Positions 8,531 to 17,124 of a DNA stretch of 64,000 nucleotides are shown here, one piece after another; the stretch's first letter is position 1; every line of letters starts with the position of its first letter. The notes under the pieces are model-generated. The model worked only from the letters and a program-made list of their open reading frames with translations. It did not search any database and was not told the DNA's origin. The DNA lies in NCBI RefSeq assembly GCF_002105755.1, contig NZ_CP020821.1, positions 2,294,001-2,358,000 on the forward strand, written 5' to 3'. Position numbers and translations under genes: made by a program. This stretch comes from Mycobacterium colombiense CECT 3035 (GTDB taxonomy: Bacteria; Actinomycetota; Actinomycetes; Mycobacteriales; Mycobacteriaceae).

Positions 8531-8926
8531 TCAGCAGGCCGCCATCGCGCACCTAATCAGCCGCCTAAGCTCCGCCGATTCAATATGTTTCGATCCAGCG
8601 AGGATATCGCCACCCAGACCCGTTGCTGAGGTGGGTGCGGGCCCAGGCGTCAAATACCCTTCAATGATTGGCCGCAGATGCTGTTGCTCGTCATGGTGAG
8701 CATAAGTGTCGAGCCATATTACGCATCGCCGCACCAGATCGGCCCGTAGCGGGATGTTGTTGGCAGCAGCAAGTTTGAGCAGAAGCCGAATCGCTGCGAA
8801 TGTATCGCCGGCACCGATTGTGATGAAGACGCGGTAGCGTTCGGGCTCGCTCAGGTGCGGCTTGACCGCTTCAATGAAGGTCCATGCCAGGTTCGTTTCT
8901 ACTGCGTTGCGCATTGCGTTCACCAC
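8531..8926 (-). CDS. Hypothetical protein
   Basis: A 131-residue protein without a recognised family. It is mostly helical in appearance, with RYRVFITIGAGDTFAAIRLL in the middle and several histidines in WLDTYAHHDEQQH. It lacks a signal peptide or membrane segment. GTG start; the preceding small gene ends four bases into it (GTGGTGA), which argues that both are translated. The three minus-strand small genes at 8531-9398 look like one unit. Confidence 0.55.
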   Translation of the reverse strand: MVNAMRNAVETNLAWTFIEAVKPHLSEPERYRVFITIGAGDTFAAIRLLLKLAAANNIPLRADLVRRCVIWLDTYAHHDEQQHLRPIIEGYLTPGPAPTSATGLGGDILAGSKHIESAELRRLIRCAMAAC

Positions 8927-9120
8927 CGCATCCCGAACTCACCGTCGCGCAAGCGGTGGCCGCGCCGTGCATGTCCGTCGGTTATCTTGACGAGTTCCCA
9001 CGGGCAGACGACTCGGGAGGCGCCTTCGACCGTCCGCAGTTGAATCAGCACAGTGCCAACATCGGTGACGGTACCGATGCGCATACCCTCGCGAACCTCG
9101 TCGCCTATCTCAAATCGCAC
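8920..9120 (-). CDS. Small hypothetical protein, SH3-like barrel
   Basis: A 66-residue protein whose pattern (FEIGDEVREGMRIGTVTDVG, then TVLIQLRTVEGASRVVCPWE) has alternating glycine turns and short beta strands, similar in style to small actinobacterial SH3-barrel proteins such as DUF1918. No catalytic residues are visible. GTG start preceded by GGGAAA. It overlaps the start of the 131-residue gene. Confidence 0.5.
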   Translation of the reverse strand: MRFEIGDEVREGMRIGTVTDVGTVLIQLRTVEGASRVVCPWELVKITDGHARRGHRLRDGEFGMRW

Positions 9121-9209
9121 TTTCCCACACCCCTACGCGTTGCGCCGATGGGCAGCGCTGGACAAGGGCCCGTCGCAGGCAGCGAGAGAGCGCCGATCGA
9201 ACCCCGCAG

Positions 9210-9398
9210 TCATCTCTGCCGTCTCCCGCTGCGACGCCTGATCTCTGCGACAAACAGACGTCCCTGGTCGTCGACAACATCCCAGGAAAAGGGACCGCGC
9301 CATTGCGGCGTACCCAGTGTGTGGACGGTCCGGCGCGCTTCTTGCTCGGAGCCAATATTTGCGAGCCGGCGGCCGTCGCTAGTGATCAGAGTCCACAT
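9210..9398 (-). CDS. Small hypothetical protein
   Basis: A 62-residue protein starting at an ATG. The chain contains LANIGSEQEARRTVHTLGTP and WDVVDDQGRLFVAEIRRR, compatible with a small alpha/beta fold. Family unknown. It would be the first gene of a three-gene minus-strand unit; a nested palindrome at 9529-9564 lies upstream. Codon use fits the neighbours but the short length keeps confidence low. Confidence 0.4.
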   Translation of the reverse strand: MWTLITSDGRRLANIGSEQEARRTVHTLGTPQWRGPFSWDVVDDQGRLFVAEIRRRSGRRQR

Positions 9399-9528
9399 GA
9401 CTATCGCCGAATATCGTCCGCCATGGGGCGGCGGGGCGGGATGAGCGACGCCAGCGACGGCTGGCGTTTTGACGACCGCGAGAGTTGCGTCGCGGCCCGG
9501 TCGGTTTCTGCATGCACCGATGGTACAG

Positions 9529-9564
9529 CCATCAGGTATAATTATCTATACCATTTTTTGATGG
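9529..9564. promoter_or_regulatory. Nested inverted repeat between the small genes and the dehydrogenase operon
   Basis: An inner repeat GGTATA-n6-TATACC (9535-9552) sits inside outer arms CCATCA (9529-9534) and TGATGG (9559-9564). The AT-rich core in GC-rich DNA suits a promoter and operator for the small-gene unit to the left; a transcription stop for the dehydrogenase gene ending at 9593 is an alternative. Confidence 0.4.
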
Positions 9565-9592
9565 TCCTCGCCTAGTGCTCCACGCGGAAGGC

Positions 9593-10840
9593 TTAGCGTG
9601 ACGGTACCTGTGCCTGTTGCGTGACCGCGGACGCCAGGGCGTTCTTTGCCCGCCCGATCTCACTGCGCGCGATAGTGCGCATGTGCACTTCGTCGGGGCC
9701 GTCGAACACCCGCATGGCCCGATGCCAGCTATACAAGCGTGCCAACGGGAAATCGTCGGAGACGCCGGCTGCTCCGTGCACCCGGATGGCGCGATCGATG
9801 ACATCGCAAGCCACCCGCGGCGCTATCGCTTTGATCTGGCTCACCAGCAAGTGCGCCGCCTTATTGCCATGCTGGTCGATGGTCCATGCGGCCTTTTCAC
9901 ACAACAGCCTTGCTTGGTCAATTTCGTTGCGAGAACGCGCGATCTGCTCGCGCACCACACCTTGCTCGGCCAGCGGCCTCCCGAAAGCAGCTCGCTTTTG
10001 CGCGCGGTCCACCATCAATGCCAGCGCCCGCTCAGCCGCGCCCAATGCCCGCATGCAATGGTGGATGCGGCCTGGGCCCAGCCTGGCCTGGGCGATCGCG
10101 AATCCCGCTCCCTCCTCACCAAGCAAGTTGGTCGCCGGCACACGCGCGTTGTCGAAGACGATCTCGCAGTGCCCGTGCTGGTCCTGCCAGCCGAACACCG
10201 GGGTGGAACGCAGAATGGTCACGCCCGGGGTGCAGACCGGCACCAGCACCATCGACTGCTGACGGTGGGTCGCGGCATCGGGATCGGTACGGCCCATGAC
10301 GATCAGGACCTTGCAGCGAGGGTCGGACGCGCCCGTCGTCCACCACTTGCGGCCATTGATGAGGTAGTCCGCGCCGTCGCGAACTATTGAAGTTTCGATA
10401 TTCCGTGCGTCGCTGGACGCTACCGCAGGCTCGGTCATCGAAAAGCCGCTGCGGATCTCACCCGCGAGCAGCGGGTCCAACCACTGCCTCCGCTGCTCCT
10501 CCGTGGCGAATAGGTGCAGCGTCTCCATGTTTCCGGTATCTGGAGCCGCGCAGTTCGTCGCTTCCGGAGCAATGTCCAGACTCCACCCGGTCAGCTCGGC
10601 CAGCGGCGCATATTCCAGGTTGGACAGACCCGACACGGCAGGCAAAAACAGGTTCCACAATCCGCGCTCCTTGGCCAGGGCCTTGAGCTTTTCGACGATC
10701 GGCGGGACCGTGTGATCATCTTGGCCCGCCTTTTGCCGGTACTGGAGGTAGCTTTCCTCGGCAGGGAAGACGAACTCCGTCATGAAAGCGGTAAGCCGCT
10801 GGTGATAATCCCGCGCCTTAGGCGACATCGTGAAATCCAC
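9593..10840 (-). CDS. Acyl-CoA dehydrogenase, ACAD10/11-like
   Basis: A 415-residue acyl-CoA dehydrogenase. GFSMTEPAVASSDARNIET (near residue 134) is the variant substrate and flavin loop of the ACAD10/11 branch, and the C-terminal signature is VFDGPDEVHMRTIA in place of EGT. The branch is known for long or modified acyl chains. GTG start with AGGGAG six bases upstream; ATG four codons in is an alternative. It follows the thioesterase by 10 bases, so both are co-transcribed and probably controlled by the divergent TetR gene at 11929. Confidence 0.9.
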   Translation of the reverse strand: MDFTMSPKARDYHQRLTAFMTEFVFPAEESYLQYRQKAGQDDHTVPPIVEKLKALAKERGLWNLFLPAVSGLSNLEYAPLAELTGWSLDIAPEATNCAAPDTGNMETLHLFATEEQRRQWLDPLLAGEIRSGFSMTEPAVASSDARNIETSIVRDGADYLINGRKWWTTGASDPRCKVLIVMGRTDPDAATHRQQSMVLVPVCTPGVTILRSTPVFGWQDQHGHCEIVFDNARVPATNLLGEEGAGFAIAQARLGPGRIHHCMRALGAAERALALMVDRAQKRAAFGRPLAEQGVVREQIARSRNEIDQARLLCEKAAWTIDQHGNKAAHLLVSQIKAIAPRVACDVIDRAIRVHGAAGVSDDFPLARLYSWHRAMRVFDGPDEVHMRTIARSEIGRAKNALASAVTQQAQVPSR

Positions 10841-10850
10841 TGTGAACTCC

Positions 10851-11693
10851 CTACGTTGGGCGATAGGCGGTTAACCGCGCCGTGACCGCAACCTTGCCGT
10901 TTTGACCTATCGCCTCGGCATCGGCTACAGAAACGGATGATCCGACGTGTACGGCGGTGCCGCTGTAGCACGAGTCACCCCCGGCGACAAACGGGCGCAA
11001 AAAGTTGACTTGAAGCGATCCGGATCGGAAGTCGTCATAGCCGGTGGCCTCCGAGATCGCCGCGGCAGCAGCTAATTCCAGACCTGCCGCCGCGATACCG
11101 CCGTGCACATTCGCGACGGCATTGAACACCATGGGATCGGGTAACTGTCTGAGGACGGTAGGTGCGGACTCATTGCGAGTGGGCCTCACCGACATCAGGT
11201 CAGCCAACGACGTCTGCGGGGTCTTCACCAACACTTCCGTCGGCCGGTGTGTCGCGGTTACCTCGCCCGATATGAACACCGATCGCACCGTGGCGACACC
11301 GATTGCGACAGTTCCGGAAGTCAATGTGCAGGTGGCCAATGCGTTGGTCTCGGTTGCATAGAGCACGCGGGCATCGGCGACAACGTGACGGCCGGGATCG
11401 GTCTCAAGGGTTGGCTGTGCATCGGCATAGAACTGGATATTGAGGTCCGACGTGACCGGCCAGCGCTGGCCTCGACACGCATAGGTGGCCTTACTGCCGG
11501 CATCGTCGACGAGCACAGCGATCGGCGCGAGGCTCGAGACGTTGGTCACGGGATTGCGCATCCCGGCCAGCGCAAGGCGCGTGACCGCCCTAGCGTCATC
11601 CTCGCAGTAGTCCAGCGTCTCGAGGCCAAACCGCCGCTGCACGGCGCTCTCAGTCCGGATATCGAACCCGCCCGTTGTGTCAGCTGCGGTCAC
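10851..11693 (-). CDS. Acyl-CoA thioesterase-like double hotdog protein
   Basis: A 280-residue protein with two hotdog-like halves. The C-terminal half has NVHGGIAAAGLELAAAAAI near residue 192 and the strand SLQVNFLRPFVAGGDSCY, the pattern of PaaI-type thioesterases (asparagine/histidine before a glycine pair, then an FLRP strand). It would hydrolyse acyl-CoA esters, perhaps to release CoA from dead-end intermediates. GTG start. It heads a two-gene operon with the ACAD10/11-like gene and is divergent from a TetR regulator 235 bases away, with an AT-rich promoter region around 11722-11742. Confidence 0.78.
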   Translation of the reverse strand: MTAADTTGGFDIRTESAVQRRFGLETLDYCEDDARAVTRLALAGMRNPVTNVSSLAPIAVLVDDAGSKATYACRGQRWPVTSDLNIQFYADAQPTLETDPGRHVVADARVLYATETNALATCTLTSGTVAIGVATVRSVFISGEVTATHRPTEVLVKTPQTSLADLMSVRPTRNESAPTVLRQLPDPMVFNAVANVHGGIAAAGLELAAAAAISEATGYDDFRSGSLQVNFLRPFVAGGDSCYSGTAVHVGSSVSVADAEAIGQNGKVAVTARLTAYRPT

Positions 11694-11928
11694 GTGCTCA
11701 ATGCTCCCGCCAATTTCATCTTAACTATTTAACCATATATGCGGGAGGCGAAGCCGACGCCGGGCCGCTAGTCGCGGCGCCGCTTGCGCGGAAGGACAGC
11801 AAGCCCTCCAGGTTTGGGCGCACGGCTCTTCGCCAGATCGCGGATCTCGCTACGTCGCGCCCAGCAAAGAGAGGGACCTCAGATCTTGCTATCGTCAGGT
11901 CGGGCGCCCCGCCCACCGAGCCACCTGG

Positions 11929-12510
11929 ATGACAATGACTTCACTGCGTGAACGCAATCGCTCCCGCGCGAAACGAGATATCGGGGCCGCAGCGCTGACC
12001 TTGTTCGAGGAACAGGGCTACGCAGCCACCACCGTGGAACAGATAGCGCGCCGCGCCGGCCTGTCCCCAGCCACGTTCTTTCGCTACTTCGGATCCAAGG
12101 AAGAGGTGCTGTTCGTCAACGAGCAGGACGCGGTCGACGGCCTGGTCGCGGCCGTCGCCGCTCGGAGGGACCAGGCGCAGACACTCCAGGCCCTGTCCGC
12201 TCCGGTCGTGGCGTTCGCCCATGACTACCTGAACGATGCCGAGGCCGAAACTCAACGCGTAACCCGCCTGGTGATGACCACCCGCGAGCTCGAGGCGCGC
12301 AGCATGCACATGCGACTGCGCTGGGAGCATGCACTGGCCAAACAACTAGCGTCCGAGCAGGGCAAAGAGGTCGAGGCCGCCGACGTGTTGCTGGCCAATC
12401 TGGCCATCTCCTGCCTGGCCGCGGCGCTTTGGCAGTGGCAGTCGGCGACCGATGCGGTTGACGTCGCAGACGCGACCCGGCGCATGTTCCAATTAGCCGC
12501 CACCGTCTAG
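11929..12510 (+). CDS. TetR-family transcriptional regulator
   Basis: A 193-residue TetR-type regulator. The DNA-binding part is residues 10-60: IGAALTL-like helix, FEEQGYAATTVEQIARRAGL and SPATFFRYFGSKEEVLF, a textbook TetR helix-turn-helix. The C-terminal half (LRWEHALAKQLASEQGKEVE, then ISCLAAALWQWQSA) is the MftR-like or general ligand domain. It lies between a divergent thioesterase/dehydrogenase operon and, 60 bases downstream, an amidohydrolase with a repeat-rich leader, and may control both. Confidence 0.92.
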   Translation: MTMTSLRERNRSRAKRDIGAAALTLFEEQGYAATTVEQIARRAGLSPATFFRYFGSKEEVLFVNEQDAVDGLVAAVAARRDQAQTLQALSAPVVAFAHDYLNDAEAETQRVTRLVMTTRELEARSMHMRLRWEHALAKQLASEQGKEVEAADVLLANLAISCLAAALWQWQSATDAVDVADATRRMFQLAATV

Positions 12511-12517
12511 GTTTGCG

Positions 12518-12561
12518 AGATTCTCTTAATTTGATAGATTCTCTCACAGAGATCGTGAGAG
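12518..12561. promoter_or_regulatory. Repeat-rich leader: AGATTCTCT direct repeats and CTCTCAC/GTGAGAG inverted repeat
   Basis: AGATTCTCT occurs at 12518-12526 and again at 12536-12544, 18 bases apart. The second copy runs into an inverted repeat with seven-base arms, CTCTCAC (12541-12547) and GTGAGAG (12555-12561), centred at 12551. The GTGAGAGG end also serves as ribosome-binding site for the ATG at 12571, so a bound protein would cover both promoter and translation start. Confidence 0.55.
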
Positions 12562-12570
12562 GACCGACCA

Positions 12571-13779
12571 ATGGCGTTGATTGAGAATTCCGTAGGCACG
12601 CTGCCCTACCGGATGACGGACTTCGACCAGCACTCATACGAAGCCGAGGACGCATTCACCAGGTTCATGCCGAAGGACAAACTCCATACGGCGGTGCGAA
12701 CCATCAAGGCTGCGGGATACGACCGAAAGGTGCTGCTGGCCAACGACAGGATTGTGACCGCCCTGGAAAACGACCTCGACGAGGCGTATGTGCCTGGTTC
12801 CCTCGTCGAGATGCTGAAGCAACGCGCCTCCGGCGAATCCAGCGATAGCGAGCGGTTCTACGAGCCCATCCAGGACGAGTACCGCGACCGCGATAAGCGA
12901 CTGATCCAGCTGTCCGAGCAGCAGATCGAAAAGTCCATCATGTATCCCGGCGGTTGGGGCCTGCTGGCCGAGGCATACCTCGACGACACCGAGGTGCTCT
13001 ACGACAATCTGCGCGCGTTCAACAGATGGATCGATGAGGACTGGGGTTTCGAGTACAAAAACACCATCTACGCTCCAGCGATGTTGTCGATGCGTGATCT
13101 CGAGCGCTCATGTGCCGAATTGGACCGAGTTCTCGATGCGGGCGCACGGTTCATCCTGCTACCCGCGGGCCCCGCTTACGGCCGCTCCCCCGGCGACCCG
13201 TACTTCGATCCATTCTGGGCACGCATCAACGAAGCAAAAGTTGTTGTCTCCTACCATATTTCGGAGTTCTACTATCAAGCGAACGTCGCCGCCGACTGGG
13301 GCTGGAAGCTCGGGCCGCCTTTCCAGTTCTCGGCATGGCAGTGGCAGAATTCCTATGGCGAGCGACCGATCACCGACACTTTGTCGGCGCTGATTTTTGA
13401 CAACCTGTTCGGTCGCTATCCCAATATCAAGGTGCTGGTGAGCGAGTTCGGCGCCGAGTGGGCTCCGCACTTCGTCCGGCACATGGACAAGAGCCGTGGC
13501 ATGGCACGCGGCGGAGTGTGGCTAGGAGGCCAGCTGACGGAACGGCCAAGTACGATTTTCAAAAACCATGTGCGAGTGGTTCCTTACCCCGAGGACGACA
13601 CACCATCACTCGCGGAACGGCTCGGTACCGTCGACTGTCTGGTGATGGGCTCCGACTGGCCGCATGCCGAAGGGCTGCGCGAGCCGGCCGATATGTTCAC
13701 CCGCGTCGAAGGGCTCGGAGACCAGCAACGCAAGGCTTTCTTGCGTGACAACGGCATCGCGCTGATCAACGGGTCCTGA
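12571..13779 (+). CDS. Amidohydrolase-2 family protein
   Basis: A 402-residue amidohydrolase-2 protein, a paralogue of the gene at 6579. Features: TDFDQHSYEAEDAF near residue 16 (metal-strand position), VVSYHISEFYYQ near residue 225, the VSEFGAEWAPHF strand, and VMGSDWPHAEGL near residue 359, where the DWPH motif is the family's late catalytic aspartate/histidine site. It would be a metal-dependent hydrolase or decarboxylase; substrate unknown. Start ATG after GAGAGG. It is preceded by an unusual repeat leader and is convergent with the GntR regulator. Confidence 0.87.
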   Translation: MALIENSVGTLPYRMTDFDQHSYEAEDAFTRFMPKDKLHTAVRTIKAAGYDRKVLLANDRIVTALENDLDEAYVPGSLVEMLKQRASGESSDSERFYEPIQDEYRDRDKRLIQLSEQQIEKSIMYPGGWGLLAEAYLDDTEVLYDNLRAFNRWIDEDWGFEYKNTIYAPAMLSMRDLERSCAELDRVLDAGARFILLPAGPAYGRSPGDPYFDPFWARINEAKVVVSYHISEFYYQANVAADWGWKLGPPFQFSAWQWQNSYGERPITDTLSALIFDNLFGRYPNIKVLVSEFGAEWAPHFVRHMDKSRGMARGGVWLGGQLTERPSTIFKNHVRVVPYPEDDTPSLAERLGTVDCLVMGSDWPHAEGLREPADMFTRVEGLGDQQRKAFLRDNGIALINGS

Positions 13780-13814
13780 TTGGTGCGTGGTGTCGAATCG
13801 GTTCGTCTTGGGTG

Positions 13815-14561
13815 TCAGGAAAGAACTTCGACCAATGTCGAGTCTGACTCCCCGACCATGTAGCTCTCCACGGCCTCCAGATGACGGCGCCAATGTTTCT
13901 GGGCGGTTTCGATTTCGCCATCATTCAGAAGCTTGACCAAACGCACGTATGCCCGATGCGCCTGTTTGTTACCGGCACTGGCAAAACCGCGCGGGTGCGT
14001 GGCGATGAAAACCGCGTTGTGCGCCTCGATGATCTGGAACAACATCTTGCTCAGCGCCGCGAGTGTGGTGCTTCCGGCCGCCTCGACAATCGCCAGATGA
14101 AAGTGCACGTCCTGTTCGGCAAACGCCTCTTCGTCCTCGATGATCCGCTCAGCATCCTGGGCCAAGCCATCCAACAGGCGTACCGCGGCCTTGCGACGAC
14201 CGCTGCCGAGCATTCCGACCGCCGAAACCTCGATCTCGGTGCGCGCACGATAGACGTCGCTGAGCGGAGTGCCTTGGTACTGCAGCAAAATACCCATATA
14301 GCGTGCGGCGACGGCCCCGTCCGGCTCCAGCACTCTGCCGCCGCCGCGTGCACCGCGCAGTACGGTGATGATGGCCTCCGACTCGAGGATCCGGAAGGCC
14401 TCGCGCAACGTCGGGCGGGAAACACCGAACTCCTGCATCAACACGGCTTCGTTTGGCAGCAATTCGCCCGGCTGCAGCGCGCCGGTGACGATTCGGCGGC
14501 GCAAGTTAGCGGCAACGAGTTCGCTAGCTTTGGGAACCTTGACGACTGAGGATTTTCGCAT
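13815..14561 (-). CDS. GntR-family regulator, FadR (FCD) subgroup
   Basis: A 248-residue regulator. The N-terminal winged helix contains ASELVAANLRRRIVTGALQP, LPNEAVLMQEFGVSRPTLRE and the wing LRGARGGGRV. The C-terminal FCD-type helical domain contains HFHLAIVEAAGS and a late histidine-bearing helix HRAYVRLVKLL, positions where the family binds metal and acid ligands. It lies at the 3' side of the long beta-oxidation operon in the same direction, 115 bases after the CoA transferase, with an AT-rich region (about 14605-14645) that may be its own promoter. It probably senses an acid or acyl-CoA of that pathway. Confidence 0.9.
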   Translation of the reverse strand: MRKSSVVKVPKASELVAANLRRRIVTGALQPGELLPNEAVLMQEFGVSRPTLREAFRILESEAIITVLRGARGGGRVLEPDGAVAARYMGILLQYQGTPLSDVYRARTEIEVSAVGMLGSGRRKAAVRLLDGLAQDAERIIEDEEAFAEQDVHFHLAIVEAAGSTTLAALSKMLFQIIEAHNAVFIATHPRGFASAGNKQAHRAYVRLVKLLNDGEIETAQKHWRRHLEAVESYMVGESDSTLVEVLS

Positions 14562-14676
14562 CGGTGGTACACCGCTCCTCTCAGTTCCCCGGTCTTCAAC
14601 AGCTAGTAAGCATGCATATAATTGTGATGATTCAACTTATATTAGCGAGTGCGCACTCACCTCGCGGGGTCTGTCG

Positions 14677-15894
14677 TCAGATCACCGCCTCGGCGCGCCA
14701 TTGCTCGATCTGCTCGATGCTAAAGCCCAGGTCGGTCAGGATCGTATCGGTATGGGCGCCGAGCGTGGGCGCCGGCCCACGGATTCGACCCGGGGTGTGG
14801 GAGAGAGTAACAGGGAAATCAGCGATGGGGGCCGGGGCCGGCATGCCCGGGTACGGTACCTCGACGAGGTGCCCGGTAAATCGCACTTGCGGATCTTCGA
14901 GCACCTCCTCAGGCCGCAGAACCGGGCCAGCTGCGATGCCGGCACGGGCGAGCTCGGCCATGACTTTCTCTGTCGTTTGGTCCGAGCACCAGGCGGCGAA
15001 GAGGAGCGAAAGCTCTTCGCCGTTTCTTCCTCGCTCGGTATCGCTGGCATATCGGTGGTTGCCTAGCAGATCATCGCGGCCGATCAGCGCGCACCACCGT
15101 TCGAACTGGCGATCGCCGACGACCGATGCCATGACGAATCCATCCTTGGTGGCAAAGACGTCGAACGGCCCCGACGTCTGGCCGCGGTTTCCTGTCGGCT
15201 GTCGCCGAACCCCCAGCACCTGCGCCTCGACGGTTTCCCGATTGCCCATCAGCAGACCGGTATTGAGCAGCGACCCATCGACGTGCTGGCCAAGTCCCGT
15301 ACGCTCCCGCGCCAGCAATGCGGCGAGCGTGCCGGTCGCCAAGAGGCTACCCGTCGCAAAGTCGATATAGGGCACCCAACAGCGGGTCGGCATTCCAGGC
15401 TCGCCGGACAAAGCGATCGCTCCACTCATCGCCTGGATGGTTCCGTCGAATCCGATTCGATCCGCGTAGGGCCCGTCGTCTCCAAACGCCGTGGCAGTCA
15501 CCAGCACCGCGCCGGGGTGCCGGGCATGCAAGCTCTCCCAGTCGATCCCCATCCGCCGCCTGGTTTCAACGGGCAAGTTGGCAACCACGACGTCGGCGGT
15601 GCCGAGCAAGGCTTCTACGATTGGTGCTGCCTCTGCCCGGTGAGACGCCAACGTGATGGCGCGCTTACCCCGGTTGCAGACCAGATACATCGCGCCCGAC
15701 CCGTCGTCTGCCACCGGAGCGATGTAGCGGTCATCGCCACCACCGGGCCGCTCGATACGGATGACGTCCGCTCCGAGATCCGCCAAAAGCGCGGCACACC
15801 AAGGGCCGGCGACATGCTTGCCGAAATCGAGCACTCGGATCCCGGACAGTACGTCGGTACCTGAGGCGTGCCCGTTCCCAGACTCAGTCGTCAC
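14677..15894 (-). CDS. CaiB/BaiF family CoA transferase
   Basis: A 405-residue family III CoA transferase. N-terminal GIRVLDFGKHVAGPWCAALL and LGADVIRIERPGGGDD form the CoA-binding fold; VPYIDFATGSLLATG holds the aspartate (about residue 178) that forms the acyl anhydride with CoA transfer. It would activate a free acid by moving CoA from another thioester. GTG start. It follows the small-subunit dehydrogenase by 10 bases and ends the long operon. Confidence 0.93.
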   Translation of the reverse strand: MTTESGNGHASGTDVLSGIRVLDFGKHVAGPWCAALLADLGADVIRIERPGGGDDRYIAPVADDGSGAMYLVCNRGKRAITLASHRAEAAPIVEALLGTADVVVANLPVETRRRMGIDWESLHARHPGAVLVTATAFGDDGPYADRIGFDGTIQAMSGAIALSGEPGMPTRCWVPYIDFATGSLLATGTLAALLARERTGLGQHVDGSLLNTGLLMGNRETVEAQVLGVRRQPTGNRGQTSGPFDVFATKDGFVMASVVGDRQFERWCALIGRDDLLGNHRYASDTERGRNGEELSLLFAAWCSDQTTEKVMAELARAGIAAGPVLRPEEVLEDPQVRFTGHLVEVPYPGMPAPAPIADFPVTLSHTPGRIRGPAPTLGAHTDTILTDLGFSIEQIEQWRAEAVI

Positions 15895-15904
15895 GACGCG
15901 GCAC

Positions 15905-17023
15905 CTAGCTCATGCCGATGAGCTCGGCAATGCGTTCCCGGTGCGCGGCGGGAGACCCGAACAGCACCTCGGAGCTCTTGGCCCGCTTGAAATAGAGATG
16001 CGCTGGGTGCTCCCAAGTGAATCCGATGCCGCCGTGCAGTTGGATGCTCTCTGCGGCGATGTGGTAAAACGCTTGAGAGCAATACACTTTGGCGATCGAT
16101 GCCGCTGCGGACGCATCTTCTGCACCGGCGGCGATCGCCGCGCTGGCATAAGCGGCCGCAGACCGTGCCGATTCCAATTCGACGAGCATATCGGCGCAGC
16201 GGTGCTTGACTGCCTGGAACGACCCGATGGCACGCCCAAACTGCTGACGCACCTTGAGGTAGTCGACGGTGGATTCGAGCACGGCCGCGGCGGCGCCCAC
16301 TTGCTCGCACGCCAACGCGACGATCGCCCTGTCGAATACTTGTGTCAGCGTCGCCCACCCGGCTCCGACATGACCGACGAGTACCGCTGGGCAGTTGTCG
16401 AAGGTCAGCGACGCCATGGGTCGAGTCAAATCCATCACCGGCAGCGATTGCACGGTTAGTCCTTGAGCCGGAGTCTCGACCGTGAACAGCGACACGCCGC
16501 GATCGGTGCGGGCAGCAACTACGACCAGTCCGGCTTGAGCCCCGCTGAGCACAAACCGTTTCACGCCGGTCAGCACCCAGTCCTGCCCTGCGCGCGCGGC
16601 CGACACCGAGATGTCCGATTCCGTCCATGCGGCGGAGTCTTCGCTGACCGCAAGGGTGGCCACCGTGGAACCTTCGGCGATGAGGGGCAAGTAGTGCTCG
16701 CAGGCCCGATCATCGCCGGACAGCAGCAAGGCCGACGAGGCCAGCACTACGGTAGGCAATACCGGCCCGGTGAACAGCACACGACCAGTCTCTTCGAGCA
16801 CCACCGCAAGTTCGTCAAAGCCGTACCCCGCACCGCCGAACCGTTCGGGAATGGGCAGCGCCTGCATGCCGATCTGTTCGGCCGCGGTCGCCCACGCCTG
16901 TTGGTCATAGCCGAGCTCGGTGTCCACCTGGCTACGCACGTCGGCTTCCGTCGAGTACTTCCCCAGAAACGCACGCATGACGTCGCGCAGCGCCTCCTGC
17001 TCTGCGGTCGTGATCAACGCCAT
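15905..17023 (-). CDS. Acyl-CoA dehydrogenase, partner (beta-type) subunit
   Basis: A 372-residue acyl-CoA dehydrogenase homologue with weakened motifs: ATLAVSEDSAAWTESDI replaces the usual TEPGAGSD loop, FDRAIVALACEQVG replaces the ER-containing helix, and no EGT-like motif precedes the C-terminus (SSEVLFGSPAAHRERI). Known actinobacterial alpha2beta2 dehydrogenases (FadE26/27, FadE28/29) pair such a subunit with a catalytic one. The catalytic partner here is the gene at 17125. The 101 bases between the two hold an AT-rich element, so this gene may also have its own promoter. Confidence 0.9.
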   Translation of the reverse strand: MALITTAEQEALRDVMRAFLGKYSTEADVRSQVDTELGYDQQAWATAAEQIGMQALPIPERFGGAGYGFDELAVVLEETGRVLFTGPVLPTVVLASSALLLSGDDRACEHYLPLIAEGSTVATLAVSEDSAAWTESDISVSAARAGQDWVLTGVKRFVLSGAQAGLVVVAARTDRGVSLFTVETPAQGLTVQSLPVMDLTRPMASLTFDNCPAVLVGHVGAGWATLTQVFDRAIVALACEQVGAAAAVLESTVDYLKVRQQFGRAIGSFQAVKHRCADMLVELESARSAAAYASAAIAAGAEDASAAASIAKVYCSQAFYHIAAESIQLHGGIGFTWEHPAHLYFKRAKSSEVLFGSPAAHRERIAELIGMS

Positions 17024-17112
17024 TAGCCGCCCTGCCGTTTGTTGTCCGTCGTGTTCAACGCACGGGCGAAAGCAGCACCGCCCCGCCCGGAGAAGCTAAA
17101 TAGTAACATAGT

Positions 17113-17124
17113 TTAACTGATTAG
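17113..17124. promoter_or_regulatory. CTAATCAGTTAA element between the dehydrogenase subunits
   Basis: The minus strand reads CTAATCAGTTAA, matching CTAATCCGTTAA at 29154 in 11 of 12 bases. It overlaps an AT-rich block that follows the stop of the gene ending at 17125 and lies about 90 bases before the start at 17023, so it may mark an internal promoter of the operon. Confidence 0.45.

Noticed and set aside
11694..11928. A minus-strand 63-codon frame in the thioesterase/TetR gap
   Set aside because: It covers the AT-rich promoter block, has no motif and no plausible start signal.
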